DNA from: Bacillus sp. sid0103
GTDB taxonomy: Bacteria; Bacillota; Bacilli; Bacillales_B; DSM-18226
NCBI RefSeq assembly: GCF_019219025.1
Contig: NZ_JAHUWN010000034.1
Coordinates: 1-63,798 of the forward strand
Direction: 5' to 3'
Length of the DNA: 63,798 nucleotides
Position numbers and translations under genes: made by a program. The notes beneath the pieces were generated by a model. That model was not told the origin of the DNA and searched no databases. It worked only from the letters and a program-made list of their open reading frames with translations. Below are positions 48,482 to 58,302 of the stretch, in pieces (position 1 is the first letter of the stretch; each line of letters opens with the position of its first letter).

Positions 48482-50308
48482 GTGACGTATGGAAAGAGAT
48501 TAACTTCGCTTGCTGTTTTGGATTCAATCATAGTGTTAACAGCGATCTACATAAGCTATATGACACTGGTACCGGGTGTAAATGTTTTTGAAATTCCAAT
48601 GTTACAGGTTACTTGGCTTACTTTATTTTTATGCCATCATTTATTTGCTTCTATTTATAAGCTTTATCAAAAAGCCTGGGAATATGCAAGTGTTGGAGAA
48701 CTGATTGCAATTGTAAAGGCAGTAACATTTTCAATTGCGGTAACGGCACTTATGCAGGAAGTGTTTTTTCATAACATGTATGTTAGAGCATTAATGATTA
48801 CATGGATGCTTCATGTCCTGTTAATAGGTGGTTCAAGATTTTCGTGGAGAATGTTTCGTGATAGTTACATGAAGAAACAGCAAAGTATCAAAAGAACGTT
48901 AATCATTGGTGCCGGATCAGGCGGAACAATGGTGGCACGTCAATTGCTCAGTAACCATGAGATAGATTTGAAGCCTGTGGCATTTATTGATGATGATCCG
49001 AAAAAATATAAATTAGATATTCTCGGCATACCGGTGGTTGGAGATTCGAGTCATATAACAGAAGCAGTTGAGAAATTTCAGATTGATAATATAGTGATTG
49101 CGATTCCTTCTCTAGGCCGAAAGGAATTAAATCGTATTTTCGAAGAGTGTGCAAAAACGAAAGCGAAGACTCAAATTATTCCTAAGTTAGAGGATTTGAT
49201 GACAGGAAAGATCTCTGTTAATCAATTTCGTGAAGTTCAGGTAGAGGATTTACTTGGCAGGGAACCTGTTGAGTTAGATATCGACAGTATTTCAGAATAT
49301 GTCACAGGCAAGACGGTATTAGTGACAGGTGCTGGAGGTTCGATAGGTTCTGAGATTTGTCGACAGATTTGCAAGTTTAATCCAGGGAAAATTGTTCTAG
49401 TGGGTCATGGCGAGAACAGTATCTATTTAATAGATATGGAACTTCGGAAAAAGTATCAAAATCAAATTGAAATTGTTCCTGTGATTGGCGACATCCAAGA
49501 TCGGACGAGAATGTTTGATGTAATGGAAGAACATAGGCCATATGTGGTGTATCATGCGGCTGCACATAAGCATGTTCCGTTGATGGAATACAATCCGAGG
49601 GAAGCGGTTAAGAACAATATTTTCGGTACGAGAAATGTTGCGGAGGCAGCGGACACCTTCGGTGTGAATACTTTTGTAATGATTTCTTCAGATAAGGCTG
49701 TTAATCCTCCGAATGTTATGGGAGCGACGAAACGGTTTGCGGAAATGATTATTCAGAGTCTGGCTGTTCATAGTAATACAAAGTTTGTTGCAGTTCGGTT
49801 TGGGAATGTACTTGGTAGTCGTGGTAGTGTGATTCCGTTGTTTAAAAAGCAGATTCAGGCTGGTGGACCAGTTACTGTTACCCATGAGGATATGACTCGC
49901 TATTTCATGACGATTCCAGAAGCCTCAAGGCTTGTGATTCAAGCAGGTTCTTTGGCTCGCGGTGGCGAGGTGTTTGTGCTTGATATGGGTGAGCCCGTTA
50001 AGATTGTTGATCTTGCGAAGAATGTGATTAAGTTGTCGGGCTATTCCATAGAAGAGATTGGGATTCGTTTTACTGGACTTCGTCCTGGCGAGAAGATGTA
50101 TGAAGAGTTACTTAATGAAAATGAAGTACATCCTGAGCAGGTTTTTCCGAAGATTCATATTGGGAAAGCTAAGGTTATACGTGCAGAGGATTTGAATGAT
50201 TTAATTGGTGGGTTGTTAGATATGTCTGAGGTTGAGATGCATGATACTTTGATAGCTGTTGCTAATAATAAGTTTGAAGGATCTTATTTAAATACAATAA
50301 CAAACTGA
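48482..50308 (+). CDS. epsC: EpsC/CapD-type nucleotide-sugar 4,6-dehydratase
   Basis: A 608-aa protein: four N-terminal membrane helices (about 10-115), a Rossmann-like domain (LIIGAGSGGTMVARQL, about 140), then the catalytic SDR domain from about 280 with VTGAGGSIGSEICR, DIQDRTR, the catalytic S-S-D-K-A region and MGATK (Met in place of Tyr in YxxxK, as in this family). It converts UDP-GlcNAc to the 4-keto-6-deoxy sugar. GTG start with GGGGG 9 nt upstream. No 4-aminotransferase or 4-reductase for its product is visible in the window. Confidence 0.92.
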   Translation: MTYGKRLTSLAVLDSIIVLTAIYISYMTLVPGVNVFEIPMLQVTWLTLFLCHHLFASIYKLYQKAWEYASVGELIAIVKAVTFSIAVTALMQEVFFHNMYVRALMITWMLHVLLIGGSRFSWRMFRDSYMKKQQSIKRTLIIGAGSGGTMVARQLLSNHEIDLKPVAFIDDDPKKYKLDILGIPVVGDSSHITEAVEKFQIDNIVIAIPSLGRKELNRIFEECAKTKAKTQIIPKLEDLMTGKISVNQFREVQVEDLLGREPVELDIDSISEYVTGKTVLVTGAGGSIGSEICRQICKFNPGKIVLVGHGENSIYLIDMELRKKYQNQIEIVPVIGDIQDRTRMFDVMEEHRPYVVYHAAAHKHVPLMEYNPREAVKNNIFGTRNVAEAADTFGVNTFVMISSDKAVNPPNVMGATKRFAEMIIQSLAVHSNTKFVAVRFGNVLGSRGSVIPLFKKQIQAGGPVTVTHEDMTRYFMTIPEASRLVIQAGSLARGGEVFVLDMGEPVKIVDLAKNVIKLSGYSIEEIGIRFTGLRPGEKMYEELLNENEVHPEQVFPKIHIGKAKVIRAEDLNDLIGGLLDMSEVEMHDTLIAVANNKFEGSYLNTITN

Positions 50309-50389
50309 ATTAGTGCAAGTCATCAATAACTTTCGATAGTGTAAATCCTTATTTTAATGCTAAATGAATGTTACGGAGGTGGAGAATTG

Positions 50390-51061
50390 GTGTTTTATAA
50401 AAGATATGTAAAAAAAATGATAGATTTTATTGTTTCCATTATTGGTTTAATAGTACTTTCACCTGTATTCCTATTATTAATAATTTGCATTAAGTGTGAT
50501 TCAAAAGGTCCGATTTTATTTAAACAACGACGTATTGGGAAAGGTAAGTCGGAGTTTTATATTCTTAAATTTAGAACGATGAAAATTGATACACCTAAAG
50601 ATACACCAACTCATCTTTTAAAGGACCCCGAAAGCTACATTACTAGTGTGGGTAAGTTTATGAGGAAAACTAGCTTAGATGAACTGCCACAAATATTGAA
50701 CATTCTTAAAGGTGAAATGAGTATTATTGGTCCAAGGCCTTGCCTTTGGAATCAGTATGATTTAATAGCTGAAAGGGATAAATATGGGGCTAATGATATT
50801 TATCCTGGGCTTACTGGGTGGGCGCAAATTAATGGTCGGGATGAGCTGCCGATTGATCTTAAAGCTAAGCTGGATGGTGAGTATGTTCAAGGTATTAGCT
50901 TTTGGATGGATGTAAAATGTTTCTTTGGGACTATTGTGTCAGTGTTGAAGTATGAGGGTGTTATTGAGGGTGGTACTGGAACATTGGAATATAAAGAGGT
51001 CGAATCCACTGAAGAGCAAATGATATCCACTGATTCAAAAAATAAGGAGATAACAGGATAA
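50390..51061 (+). CDS. Initiating sugar transferase (WcaJ/EpsL type)
   Basis: A 223-aa protein: one N-terminal re-entrant helix (IIGLIVLSPVFLLLIICI), then KQRRIGKGKSEFYILKFRTM, RKTSLDELPQILNILKGEMS and GPRP, then PGLTGWAQINGRDE, the signature of polyprenyl-phosphate sugar-1-phosphate transferases. It starts the repeat unit on undecaprenyl phosphate. GTG at 50390 (or the TTG before it) with GGAGGTGG upstream; a longer reading from 50357 includes the ribosome site. Overlaps the next gene at TAATG. Confidence 0.92.
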   Translation: MFYKRYVKKMIDFIVSIIGLIVLSPVFLLLIICIKCDSKGPILFKQRRIGKGKSEFYILKFRTMKIDTPKDTPTHLLKDPESYITSVGKFMRKTSLDELPQILNILKGEMSIIGPRPCLWNQYDLIAERDKYGANDIYPGLTGWAQINGRDELPIDLKAKLDGEYVQGISFWMDVKCFFGTIVSVLKYEGVIEGGTGTLEYKEVESTEEQMISTDSKNKEITG

Positions 51062-52017
51062 TGACAGTGTTGAATGTTAGCTTAAATAGCCTCGAAGATT
51101 TAGAGGATGGTAATACATTAGTGGCACAACCGATAGTTAGCGTAATAGTTGCAACCTACCGACGGGATACAACATTGGAAACAGCCTTGGTTTCTCTAAT
51201 GAGACAAACATATGAACACGTCGAAATTGTTGTGGTTGATGATAATGCAGAAGAGATATGGAACAAAAAGGTTGATGAGATTATTTGCAGTGTCAACAAA
51301 AAATTTGACCGGCAATTAGTTTATATAAAAAACAAAGTAAATAAGGGTTCTGCGGAAACTCGAAATATTGGTATAAGAACAGCTTCTGGAGAATATATTA
51401 CCTTCCTTGATGATGATGATATATATTTGCCTGAAAAAGTTGAAAAGCAGGTCTTGCATATGCAAAAGGAGCAATCGGATTTTTGCATAACTGATTTGGA
51501 ATTATATAACGAGAACAATAAATTAGTTGAAAAAAGGATAAGGGATTATATTAAGAGGGATGAATCAGATCAACTTCTTAAGTATCATCTAATGTATCAC
51601 ATGACTGGAACAGATACTTTTATGTTTAGAAAAATTTATTTACTAAGGTTAGGTGGATTTCCACCAATTAACGTGGGTGATGAATATTATTTAATGCAAC
51701 TTGCTATTGAATATGGCGGTAAGTTTAGCTATTTGCCAGGTTGTGAGATAAAAGCTTACATTCATTCTGAAACCGATGGATTATCAATCGGTATGAGTAA
51801 AATCAAAGGAGAAAACATTTTATACAAACATAAAATGCAATTTTTTGATAAGCTCACTCCGAGTGAAAAGAGATATATTAACATGCGCCATTATGCTGTA
51901 TTAGCATTTGCTGAGTTAAGAAATAAGAACATGATTGGATTTGTCAAAAACTCTGTACATTCATTATTTTGCAGTCCGTTACAGTGTCTGAATTTGCTTA
52001 TTAATAGAAAGCGGTAA
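51061..52017 (+). CDS. GT2-family glycosyltransferase
   Basis: A 318-aa protein. The GT-A fold is clear: VSVIVATYRRDTTLETAL, EIVVVDDNAEE and ITFLDDDDIYLPEKV (DDD metal-binding motif, near residue 118). Sugar specificity unknown. Starts within the stop codon of the sugar transferase gene. Confidence 0.92.
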   Translation: MTVLNVSLNSLEDLEDGNTLVAQPIVSVIVATYRRDTTLETALVSLMRQTYEHVEIVVVDDNAEEIWNKKVDEIICSVNKKFDRQLVYIKNKVNKGSAETRNIGIRTASGEYITFLDDDDIYLPEKVEKQVLHMQKEQSDFCITDLELYNENNKLVEKRIRDYIKRDESDQLLKYHLMYHMTGTDTFMFRKIYLLRLGGFPPINVGDEYYLMQLAIEYGGKFSYLPGCEIKAYIHSETDGLSIGMSKIKGENILYKHKMQFFDKLTPSEKRYINMRHYAVLAFAELRNKNMIGFVKNSVHSLFCSPLQCLNLLINRKR

Positions 52018-52055
52018 GTAAATGTTTATTATATTTCGATAAGTTGAGGGAAGAT

Positions 52056-52841
52056 ATGAACCTACAGGTATTAATTTCAACCATGCATCAAACAGATCAT
52101 AGCTTGCTTGGGAAAATGAATATTCAAACAGATGCAATAATTGTTAATCAGTGCGATAGAAATGAATTTGAGGAATTTGAATATAAGGGAAAGTTAATCC
52201 GCATTCTTTCATTTGAAGAGAGAGGTGTTGGATTAAGCCGAAATAATGCACTCATGAGAGCTAATAATGATATATGTCTATTTGCAGATGATGATGTAAA
52301 GTATGTTGATGGTTATGAAAATATTATCGTACAAGCTTTTATAGAAAATCCAAATGTAGACATAATGATCTTTAATGTAATAAGTACTAATCCTGAGAGG
52401 CCTTTACACACAATTAAAAAAAATAGTCGGGTTAGGCTGTATAATTGTTTGAAATATGGAGCTGTAAGCATAGCTGCCCGAACTGAAAAGCTGAAGGAAG
52501 CGAATGTCTATTTCTCCTTATTGTTTGGCGGAGGAGCAAAATATAGCGCAGGAGAAGATAGTTTGTTTATTGTTGAGTGCATTCAAAAGGGCCTCAGGAT
52601 TTGCACCTGTCCTCAAGTAATTGGGTATGCTAGCCAAGAGGATTCTACTTGGTTTGAGGGTTACACAGATAAATATTTCTTTGATAAAGGGGCTTTTTTT
52701 GCGTGTTTATCACGAAAAATGTATTGGTTGTATTGTATTATGTACTCTCTTAAGTGGCGTAAAATGCTCAAGGAAAACGGTGGAATCTATCATTCATATA
52801 AGAACATGATCAATGGTGCTAGGAGTGTTTTAAAAAATTGA
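52056..52841 (+). CDS. GT2-like glycosyltransferase
   Basis: A 261-aa protein: LISTMHQTDHSLLGKM at the N-terminus, GVGLSRNNALMRA and ICLFADDDVKY (DDD-type metal site, near residue 85), then SAGEDSLFIVEC. The GT-A core is present but short, and the DXD region matches a subgroup of small capsule GTs. Specificity unknown. ATG at 52056 with GAGGGAAG upstream; the TTG at 52044 lies before that site. Overlaps the next gene by 4 bp. Confidence 0.85.
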   Translation: MNLQVLISTMHQTDHSLLGKMNIQTDAIIVNQCDRNEFEEFEYKGKLIRILSFEERGVGLSRNNALMRANNDICLFADDDVKYVDGYENIIVQAFIENPNVDIMIFNVISTNPERPLHTIKKNSRVRLYNCLKYGAVSIAARTEKLKEANVYFSLLFGGGAKYSAGEDSLFIVECIQKGLRICTCPQVIGYASQEDSTWFEGYTDKYFFDKGAFFACLSRKMYWLYCIMYSLKWRKMLKENGGIYHSYKNMINGARSVLKN

Positions 52842-53476
52842 TTAAGTTTAAGAAATTAAAAAATTTTGTATTGAAAATTTGGAGAACTCCAATATGTTTT
52901 GTTATGCGTAAAAGGTTAGAAAATGAAAATTTTACAATTATATCACAAAACTGTATAGGGGGAGTGTTGTATCATGACTTGGGTGAGAAATTTAACTCAC
53001 CTACAATTAATTTGTCCTTCACTTTTCCTAATTTTGTTAGATTTGTCGGAAATTTAGAATCAAATATATCTAAACCGTTAGTTTTTTCTCATTGGTCTAG
53101 TGATCCTAATAATAAATATCCGGTTTGTAAAATTGAAGATATTTATATTAATTTTATTCATTACAAAACTTTTGATGATTGTGTTGAGAGCTGGAACAAG
53201 CGAAAAAAAAGAATTAATTATTCAAATCTATTTGTTATGTGCACAGATCGTGAAGATTGCTCTGAGGAATTGCTAGAGCAATTCTCAAAGTTGCCATATA
53301 AAAAGGTATGCTTTGTATCTTCGAGGGAGTCAATTAGTAACGATTGGATGGTCCATGTCCCGGGTTACGAGATTCAAGGCGAGGTAGGGGATTTGACTCG
53401 CTATGGCGACCTAATGGGGCGGAGAATATTTGAAAAGTATTTTGACTGTGTTACCTGGTTAAATAATAAAAAATGA
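52838..53476 (+). CDS. DUF1919 exopolysaccharide-associated protein
   Basis: A 212-aa protein: FTIISQNCIGGVLYHDLGEK (the N-C-x-G-G pattern), SPTINLSFTFPNFVRF and later WNKRKKRINYSNLFVMCTDR match DUF1919, a family found only within polysaccharide gene clusters and thought to be a transferase. TTG start overlapping the preceding stop. Confidence 0.82.
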   Translation: MIKFKKLKNFVLKIWRTPICFVMRKRLENENFTIISQNCIGGVLYHDLGEKFNSPTINLSFTFPNFVRFVGNLESNISKPLVFSHWSSDPNNKYPVCKIEDIYINFIHYKTFDDCVESWNKRKKRINYSNLFVMCTDREDCSEELLEQFSKLPYKKVCFVSSRESISNDWMVHVPGYEIQGEVGDLTRYGDLMGRRIFEKYFDCVTWLNNKK

Positions 53477-53484
53477 GGTTGGTT

Positions 53485-54786
53485 ATGAGCGATTATCCGA
53501 GGGTTTTAATAATTAGTCATAATTGTTTGTCAACAAGTGGATCCAATGGTAGAACATTAGCTAACTTTTTTGATGGCTGGCCAATCGAAAAACTTGCTCA
53601 GTTTTATATTTATAATGAAATTCCTGACTCTTCTGTTTGTAATAATTATTTCAGAGTCTTAGATACAGAAGCATTGCGTGCCTTTATAAAAAGAGAGAAG
53701 GTAGGGCAGAAAGTAAACCCTAATAGTACTGTGGTCCCCGATAATAAAGAAAAATCTATGAATAATCTATATCAAAAACATCGCAAACGAAACTCTCTAA
53801 ATTATATTGCTAGAAACTTAATATGGAATTCAAAGAGATGGAAGAGTGATAAATTTACTCAATGGGTAGATAATTTTCAACCTGAACTTATTGTACTTCA
53901 AGTGGGTGACTATGAGTTTATGTATAAAATTGCCCTAGATATTGCAAATGGAAGAAATATTCCTCTAGTTTTATACAATAGTGAAGACTATTATTTTAAA
54001 GATAGAAAATATTTATCACCCCTATATCATTACTATCGATACAGGTATAAAAAACGTTTTGAGAGAGTAATATCATATGCTTCACATTCAATTTATAATT
54101 GCGATATTCTTCAAGAAACTTATAATAAACGATTTGTACATCCAAGTACAGTTATTATGACATCTACCGATATTGTTCCTTTACAGAACAAAAAGAAAAA
54201 TATAACTCCAATTGTTTCTTATCTTGGAAATTTAGGTGTGGGCAGGCACGAACCGCTTATTGAAATAGCAAATGCGTTGCAACAAATTAATCCTGAGATT
54301 TTATTGGATATTTATGGGAAAACGCCGAATTTAGAAGTAAAATCAGCTTTTGAGAAGTGCAAAGGCATACAGTATAGAGGTTTGGTTCCATATGAGGAAG
54401 TTGTTCAAGTTATGCATAATAGTGATTTGTTAGTGCATATAGAAAATTTTTCAGAATTTTATAAATGGGACTTGAAACATGCATTTTCAACCAAAATAGC
54501 AGATAGTTTGGGAAGTGGGACTTGCCTCTTAATGTATGGGCCAGGTGGGTTGGCTTGTACACAGTATTTAGTACAAACCAATGCGGCCTGTGTGGTAACA
54601 GAGCAAAGTAAACTGAAATCTCAACTTGCAAAACTGTTAGCCGATGAAAGTTTAAGAAACAGTTACAAATCCAAAGCTCTTAAGATTATCGGTGAGCGTC
54701 ATGATGCAAAATCTAATCAAGAAAAGTTTCATGGACTACTCTGTAAGATAATGAGGGAAAACAAACATGAAGATTCTACAAATTAA
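53485..54786 (+). CDS. GT4-like glycosyltransferase
   Basis: About 433 aa. A GT-B-type protein: RVLIISHNCLSTSGSNGRTL at the N-terminus, IVSYLGNLGVGRHEPLIEIA in the middle, GLVPYEEVVQVMHNSDLLVH, and KIADSLGSGTCLLMYGPGG near the donor site. The acceptor is unknown. The ATG at 53485 has TGAGGTTGG upstream, better than the ATG at 53473. Overlaps the next gene by 20 bp. Confidence 0.82.
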   Translation: MSDYPRVLIISHNCLSTSGSNGRTLANFFDGWPIEKLAQFYIYNEIPDSSVCNNYFRVLDTEALRAFIKREKVGQKVNPNSTVVPDNKEKSMNNLYQKHRKRNSLNYIARNLIWNSKRWKSDKFTQWVDNFQPELIVLQVGDYEFMYKIALDIANGRNIPLVLYNSEDYYFKDRKYLSPLYHYYRYRYKKRFERVISYASHSIYNCDILQETYNKRFVHPSTVIMTSTDIVPLQNKKKNITPIVSYLGNLGVGRHEPLIEIANALQQINPEILLDIYGKTPNLEVKSAFEKCKGIQYRGLVPYEEVVQVMHNSDLLVHIENFSEFYKWDLKHAFSTKIADSLGSGTCLLMYGPGGLACTQYLVQTNAACVVTEQSKLKSQLAKLLADESLRNSYKSKALKIIGERHDAKSNQEKFHGLLCKIMRENKHEDSTN

Positions 54787-55999
54787 CTGTGTATATAAAA
54801 ATGGTAGCACAGGAAAAATTGTTTACGATATTCATAAAGTTCTTAGAGAAAAAGGCATTGAGTCGATTATTTGTTATGGTCGAGGGCAAGAGTCGGATGA
54901 ACCTGAGGAATACAAAACATCAAGTGAGTTTTTAGCAAAAATTAATAACATTAAATCGCGTTTTACCGGACTTCAATACAATGGTTCTTTTATTGCTACC
55001 AATAGACTTATCAGTATTATAAAAAAAGAACAGCCAGATATTGTACATCTTCATTGTATTAACGGTTTTTTTGTAAATATATACCGTTTAATTAAACATT
55101 TGAAGGAAAAAGAAATTAAGACAATTCTGACACTACATGCAGAGTTTATGTATACTGGTAGTTGCGGTCTTGCTTTCGAGTGCGAAAAATGGAAAACTGG
55201 TTGCGGTAATTGTCCACAATTATTGGAGGCGACACATTCCTATTTGTTCGATAGGACCCACACTGCGTGGGAAAAGATGAAAGAGACATTTGATGGTTTT
55301 GATAAAAACCTCATTGTAACATCAGTTTCACCTTGGTTAGAAGGCAGAGCTAGACAGTCTGTTATTTTAGGAAATAAAAAACATTGTACTGTACTTAATG
55401 GTATTGATACTGTAAATGTATTTCATCCAAGTGATTTTAGAGATATTAAAAAAGAACTAAAATTAACAGATGCAAAAATAATCTTGCATGTTACCGCTAA
55501 TTTTACTAGCCAAATTAAGGGTGGTAAATATATTATCGAACTTGCGGAGAGATTAAAGGATCAAAATATAAAGATAATTGTTGTTGGAAATACAAATAAA
55601 AATCTCGAATTACCGAATAATATAATTGATGTTGGTAGAATAAATGACCAACACGAATTAGCAGCATATTATTCAATGGCGGATTTGACTGTAATTTCCA
55701 GCAAGCGTGAAACCTTTTCAATGATATGTGCGGAGTCGCTTTCTTGTGGAACACCTATTGTAGGATTTAAGGCAGGTGCACCGGAACAAGTTTCAATACC
55801 TGAATATAGTGAGTTTGTGGAATATGGAGATTTAGATTCTTTAGAGGGTACAGTGCGAGAATGGGTAAATCGTAAATCTTCGGTGGTCAATGAGATTGTC
55901 GAAAAAGCGCAGGGCTATTACTCGAAAGAAAAGATGTGCGAGGGCTATTTAACGCTATATAAGGAGTTAATGATTAATAGTGAGGGAATTGCACAATAG
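54767..55999 (+). CDS. GT4-family glycosyltransferase
   Basis: A 410-aa protein: INCVYKNGSTGKIVYDIHKV, then IVHLHCINGFFVNI, a Cys-rich insertion (CGLAFECEKWKTGCGNCPQL, with four Cys likely binding a metal or forming bonds), LNGIDTVNVFHPSDF and SKRETFSMICAESLSCGTPI (EX7E donor motif). Similar to the WcaC/Cap subgroup of GT4. Specificity unknown. Confidence 0.9.
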   Translation: MKILQINCVYKNGSTGKIVYDIHKVLREKGIESIICYGRGQESDEPEEYKTSSEFLAKINNIKSRFTGLQYNGSFIATNRLISIIKKEQPDIVHLHCINGFFVNIYRLIKHLKEKEIKTILTLHAEFMYTGSCGLAFECEKWKTGCGNCPQLLEATHSYLFDRTHTAWEKMKETFDGFDKNLIVTSVSPWLEGRARQSVILGNKKHCTVLNGIDTVNVFHPSDFRDIKKELKLTDAKIILHVTANFTSQIKGGKYIIELAERLKDQNIKIIVVGNTNKNLELPNNIIDVGRINDQHELAAYYSMADLTVISSKRETFSMICAESLSCGTPIVGFKAGAPEQVSIPEYSEFVEYGDLDSLEGTVREWVNRKSSVVNEIVEKAQGYYSKEKMCEGYLTLYKELMINSEGIAQ

Positions 56000-56104
56000 T
56001 CTTAGAATTAAAAAAGAAAAAATAAATTTTCGATAAGTGCATTTTAAAGTGTCACCAGGAAATTAGTCTCTTTATTGATTCCTTAAGCAAGAAAGGAAAG
56101 CATA

Positions 56105-57151
56105 ATGACAGTTTTTTATTGCCTAATATTATGGCTCGGAACAATATCTCTGTTTTCAATAGATATTAAGGATAAACAAAATCGAAATAGAATAGTAATC
56201 GTATTAGCGTGTTTTGGGATATTTTTAATTCAGGCGTTCAGAGCTGAAACCATTGGTCATGATTTAATTTCATATCTACCAGGATATCATATGGCAGAAA
56301 GTATTAATATTTTTGCAGGTGAACGATTATTTAATTATGAAATAGGGTATATCTTCTACTCTCAAGTTTTTTCTAAATTAAATTTCTCCAATCAATGGTA
56401 TCTAGCTGTAGTTGCACTAACTATAATCGCACCTATTGCATATGTCTGGAGTAAAAATTCCAAAATGCCAGGACTAAGTGTTTTTATTTATATCACATTA
56501 GGCTTTTTTACATTTAGTTTTTCAGGTTTACGGCAGTCAATCGCAATGGCAATTGTTTTTTTTAGTTTTAAATATATACAGAAAAAAAGTTTAATAAAAT
56601 TTTTATTATGTGTTGCCTTGGCAATGTTGTTTCACACCACAGCTATCATTTTTATTTTCGCGTACCCGTTATATTATGTAAGATTTAAATCAATCCATTT
56701 CCTTTTTATCATTCCATCGTTAATAATAATATTTATTTTAAAAACAAAAATATTTTTATTAATCTATCGATTATATAGGGGAGCGGCTGGGGATATTGAG
56801 GCTACCAACGCCTATACAATGCTTATCGTTATGATATTAGTTTTAATATTTGCATATATTTTTGGCAGTAAAGACAAGCAAAATATAAGGTTTAATAGTT
56901 ATAAAAACTATATGCTTGTTGCAATACTTATTCAAATATTTGCAAGTCAGTCAAGTGAAGTAATGAGAGCAGGTTATTATTACTATTTATTTATAACTTT
57001 ATTAATCCCAGAAGTAATAAAGAATCAACGAGATCTAAAAGTTAGAATATTAGTAGTTGGTGTACTTATTCTTGCATTGATGTATTTCTTTCAAACGACT
57101 ACGGGTAATGGATATTTGGATGTCAGTCCATACCATTTTTACTGGGAGTGA
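56105..57151 (+). CDS. EpsG-like polysaccharide polymerase (Wzy type)
   Basis: A 348-aa protein with about ten membrane helices and FRAETIGHDLISYLPGYH in the first outward loop, and GLRQSIAMAIVFFSFKYI, the hallmark of the EpsG/Wzy family. It joins lipid-linked repeat units. AGAAAGGAAAGCATA precedes the ATG. The downstream gene starts 5 bp later. Confidence 0.85.
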   Translation: MTVFYCLILWLGTISLFSIDIKDKQNRNRIVIVLACFGIFLIQAFRAETIGHDLISYLPGYHMAESINIFAGERLFNYEIGYIFYSQVFSKLNFSNQWYLAVVALTIIAPIAYVWSKNSKMPGLSVFIYITLGFFTFSFSGLRQSIAMAIVFFSFKYIQKKSLIKFLLCVALAMLFHTTAIIFIFAYPLYYVRFKSIHFLFIIPSLIIIFILKTKIFLLIYRLYRGAAGDIEATNAYTMLIVMILVLIFAYIFGSKDKQNIRFNSYKNYMLVAILIQIFASQSSEVMRAGYYYYLFITLLIPEVIKNQRDLKVRILVVGVLILALMYFFQTTTGNGYLDVSPYHFYWE

Positions 57152-57155
57152 AGTT

Positions 57156-58301
57156 ATGCCAAATTCTACTATAAAATATATTGGTTTTTATGACTCGGAT
57201 ACTTATGCTGAAGAGAACCGCAATTCATTTTTAGCTGCTACTAATAAAATGGATTATATCTGTCAGGCAATAGTCGCTTCAGGGAGTAATGTTGAAATTA
57301 TATCCCCATCTTGGACAACAAACAAAAAAGGATTTTATCAAAAGAGATCAAGCACTATAGGAGACGGTGTAACACTTACATGTGGACCTACGTTTGGGGC
57401 GAATAGACGAATATTAAGGTATTTACGAATATTATTGTCATGGATTTGGTTATTTGGATATTTGGTGAAGAATACAAATTCGAAAGAAACAATAATTGCA
57501 TATCATTCCATGATGATTATAAATCCAATAATGCTAGCGAAAAAAATAAAGAAGTTCAAACTTATATTAGAAGTAGAAGAAATTTATCAAGATGTAAAAG
57601 AACATTCTCAACTAATGCAGAAAAATGAATATAGTTTTTTTCAAATAGCGGATAGCTTTATTTTTCCAACAGAATTATTAAATGAAAAAATTAACAAAGC
57701 TTATAAGCCTCATACTATTATTTATGGTACTTACAAAGTTGAGCAAGAAAGAAAATCCAAGTTTAATGATGGAAGAATCCATTGTGTATATGCTGGCACC
57801 TTTGATCCGAGAAAAGGAGGCTCTATTGCTGCTACTGTTGCACCTTATCTCTCTAAAAATTATCATATACACATTATTGGCTTCGGAAGTGAAGAGGAGA
57901 CAAGCTCAATAAAAAAATTAATTTCAGAGATTGCAAAAACGTCGGACTGTACTATTACCTATGATGGGCTACTTAAAGGTGAAGAATATATAAGATTCCT
58001 CCAAAGTTGTCATATTGGTTTAAGTACCCAAATTTCAGATGCAAAATATAATAATACATCTTTCCCATCAAAAATATTGTCGTATATGGCTAACGGTTTG
58101 CGTGTAGTTTCTGTTCGAATAAAAGCAATTGAGATTTCTGCCATAGGTGACATAATTAATTTTTATGAAGAGCAAACTCCCAAAGCTATAGCGGAAGCTA
58201 TTATGTCAATTGATATAAATAAACTTTATGATAGTAAAAAATTAATAAAAAAACTTGATGAGAAATTTGTGCATTCTTTAAAAAAAATGCTGGAGAATTA
58301 A
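57156..58301 (+). CDS. Glycosyltransferase (GT4-like)
   Basis: About 381 aa. The C-terminal half has IHCVYAGTFDPRKGGSIAAT, HIIGFGSEEE and TSFPSKILSYMANGLRVVSV (donor-site pattern with S-K-I-x-x-Y). The N-terminal half is diverged. Specificity unknown. ATG at 57156 with GGGAGTGAAG upstream; a longer reading runs into the polymerase gene. Confidence 0.82.
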   Translation: MPNSTIKYIGFYDSDTYAEENRNSFLAATNKMDYICQAIVASGSNVEIISPSWTTNKKGFYQKRSSTIGDGVTLTCGPTFGANRRILRYLRILLSWIWLFGYLVKNTNSKETIIAYHSMMIINPIMLAKKIKKFKLILEVEEIYQDVKEHSQLMQKNEYSFFQIADSFIFPTELLNEKINKAYKPHTIIYGTYKVEQERKSKFNDGRIHCVYAGTFDPRKGGSIAATVAPYLSKNYHIHIIGFGSEEETSSIKKLISEIAKTSDCTITYDGLLKGEEYIRFLQSCHIGLSTQISDAKYNNTSFPSKILSYMANGLRVVSVRIKAIEISAIGDIINFYEEQTPKAIAEAIMSIDINKLYDSKKLIKKLDEKFVHSLKKMLEN

Positions 58302-58302
58302 C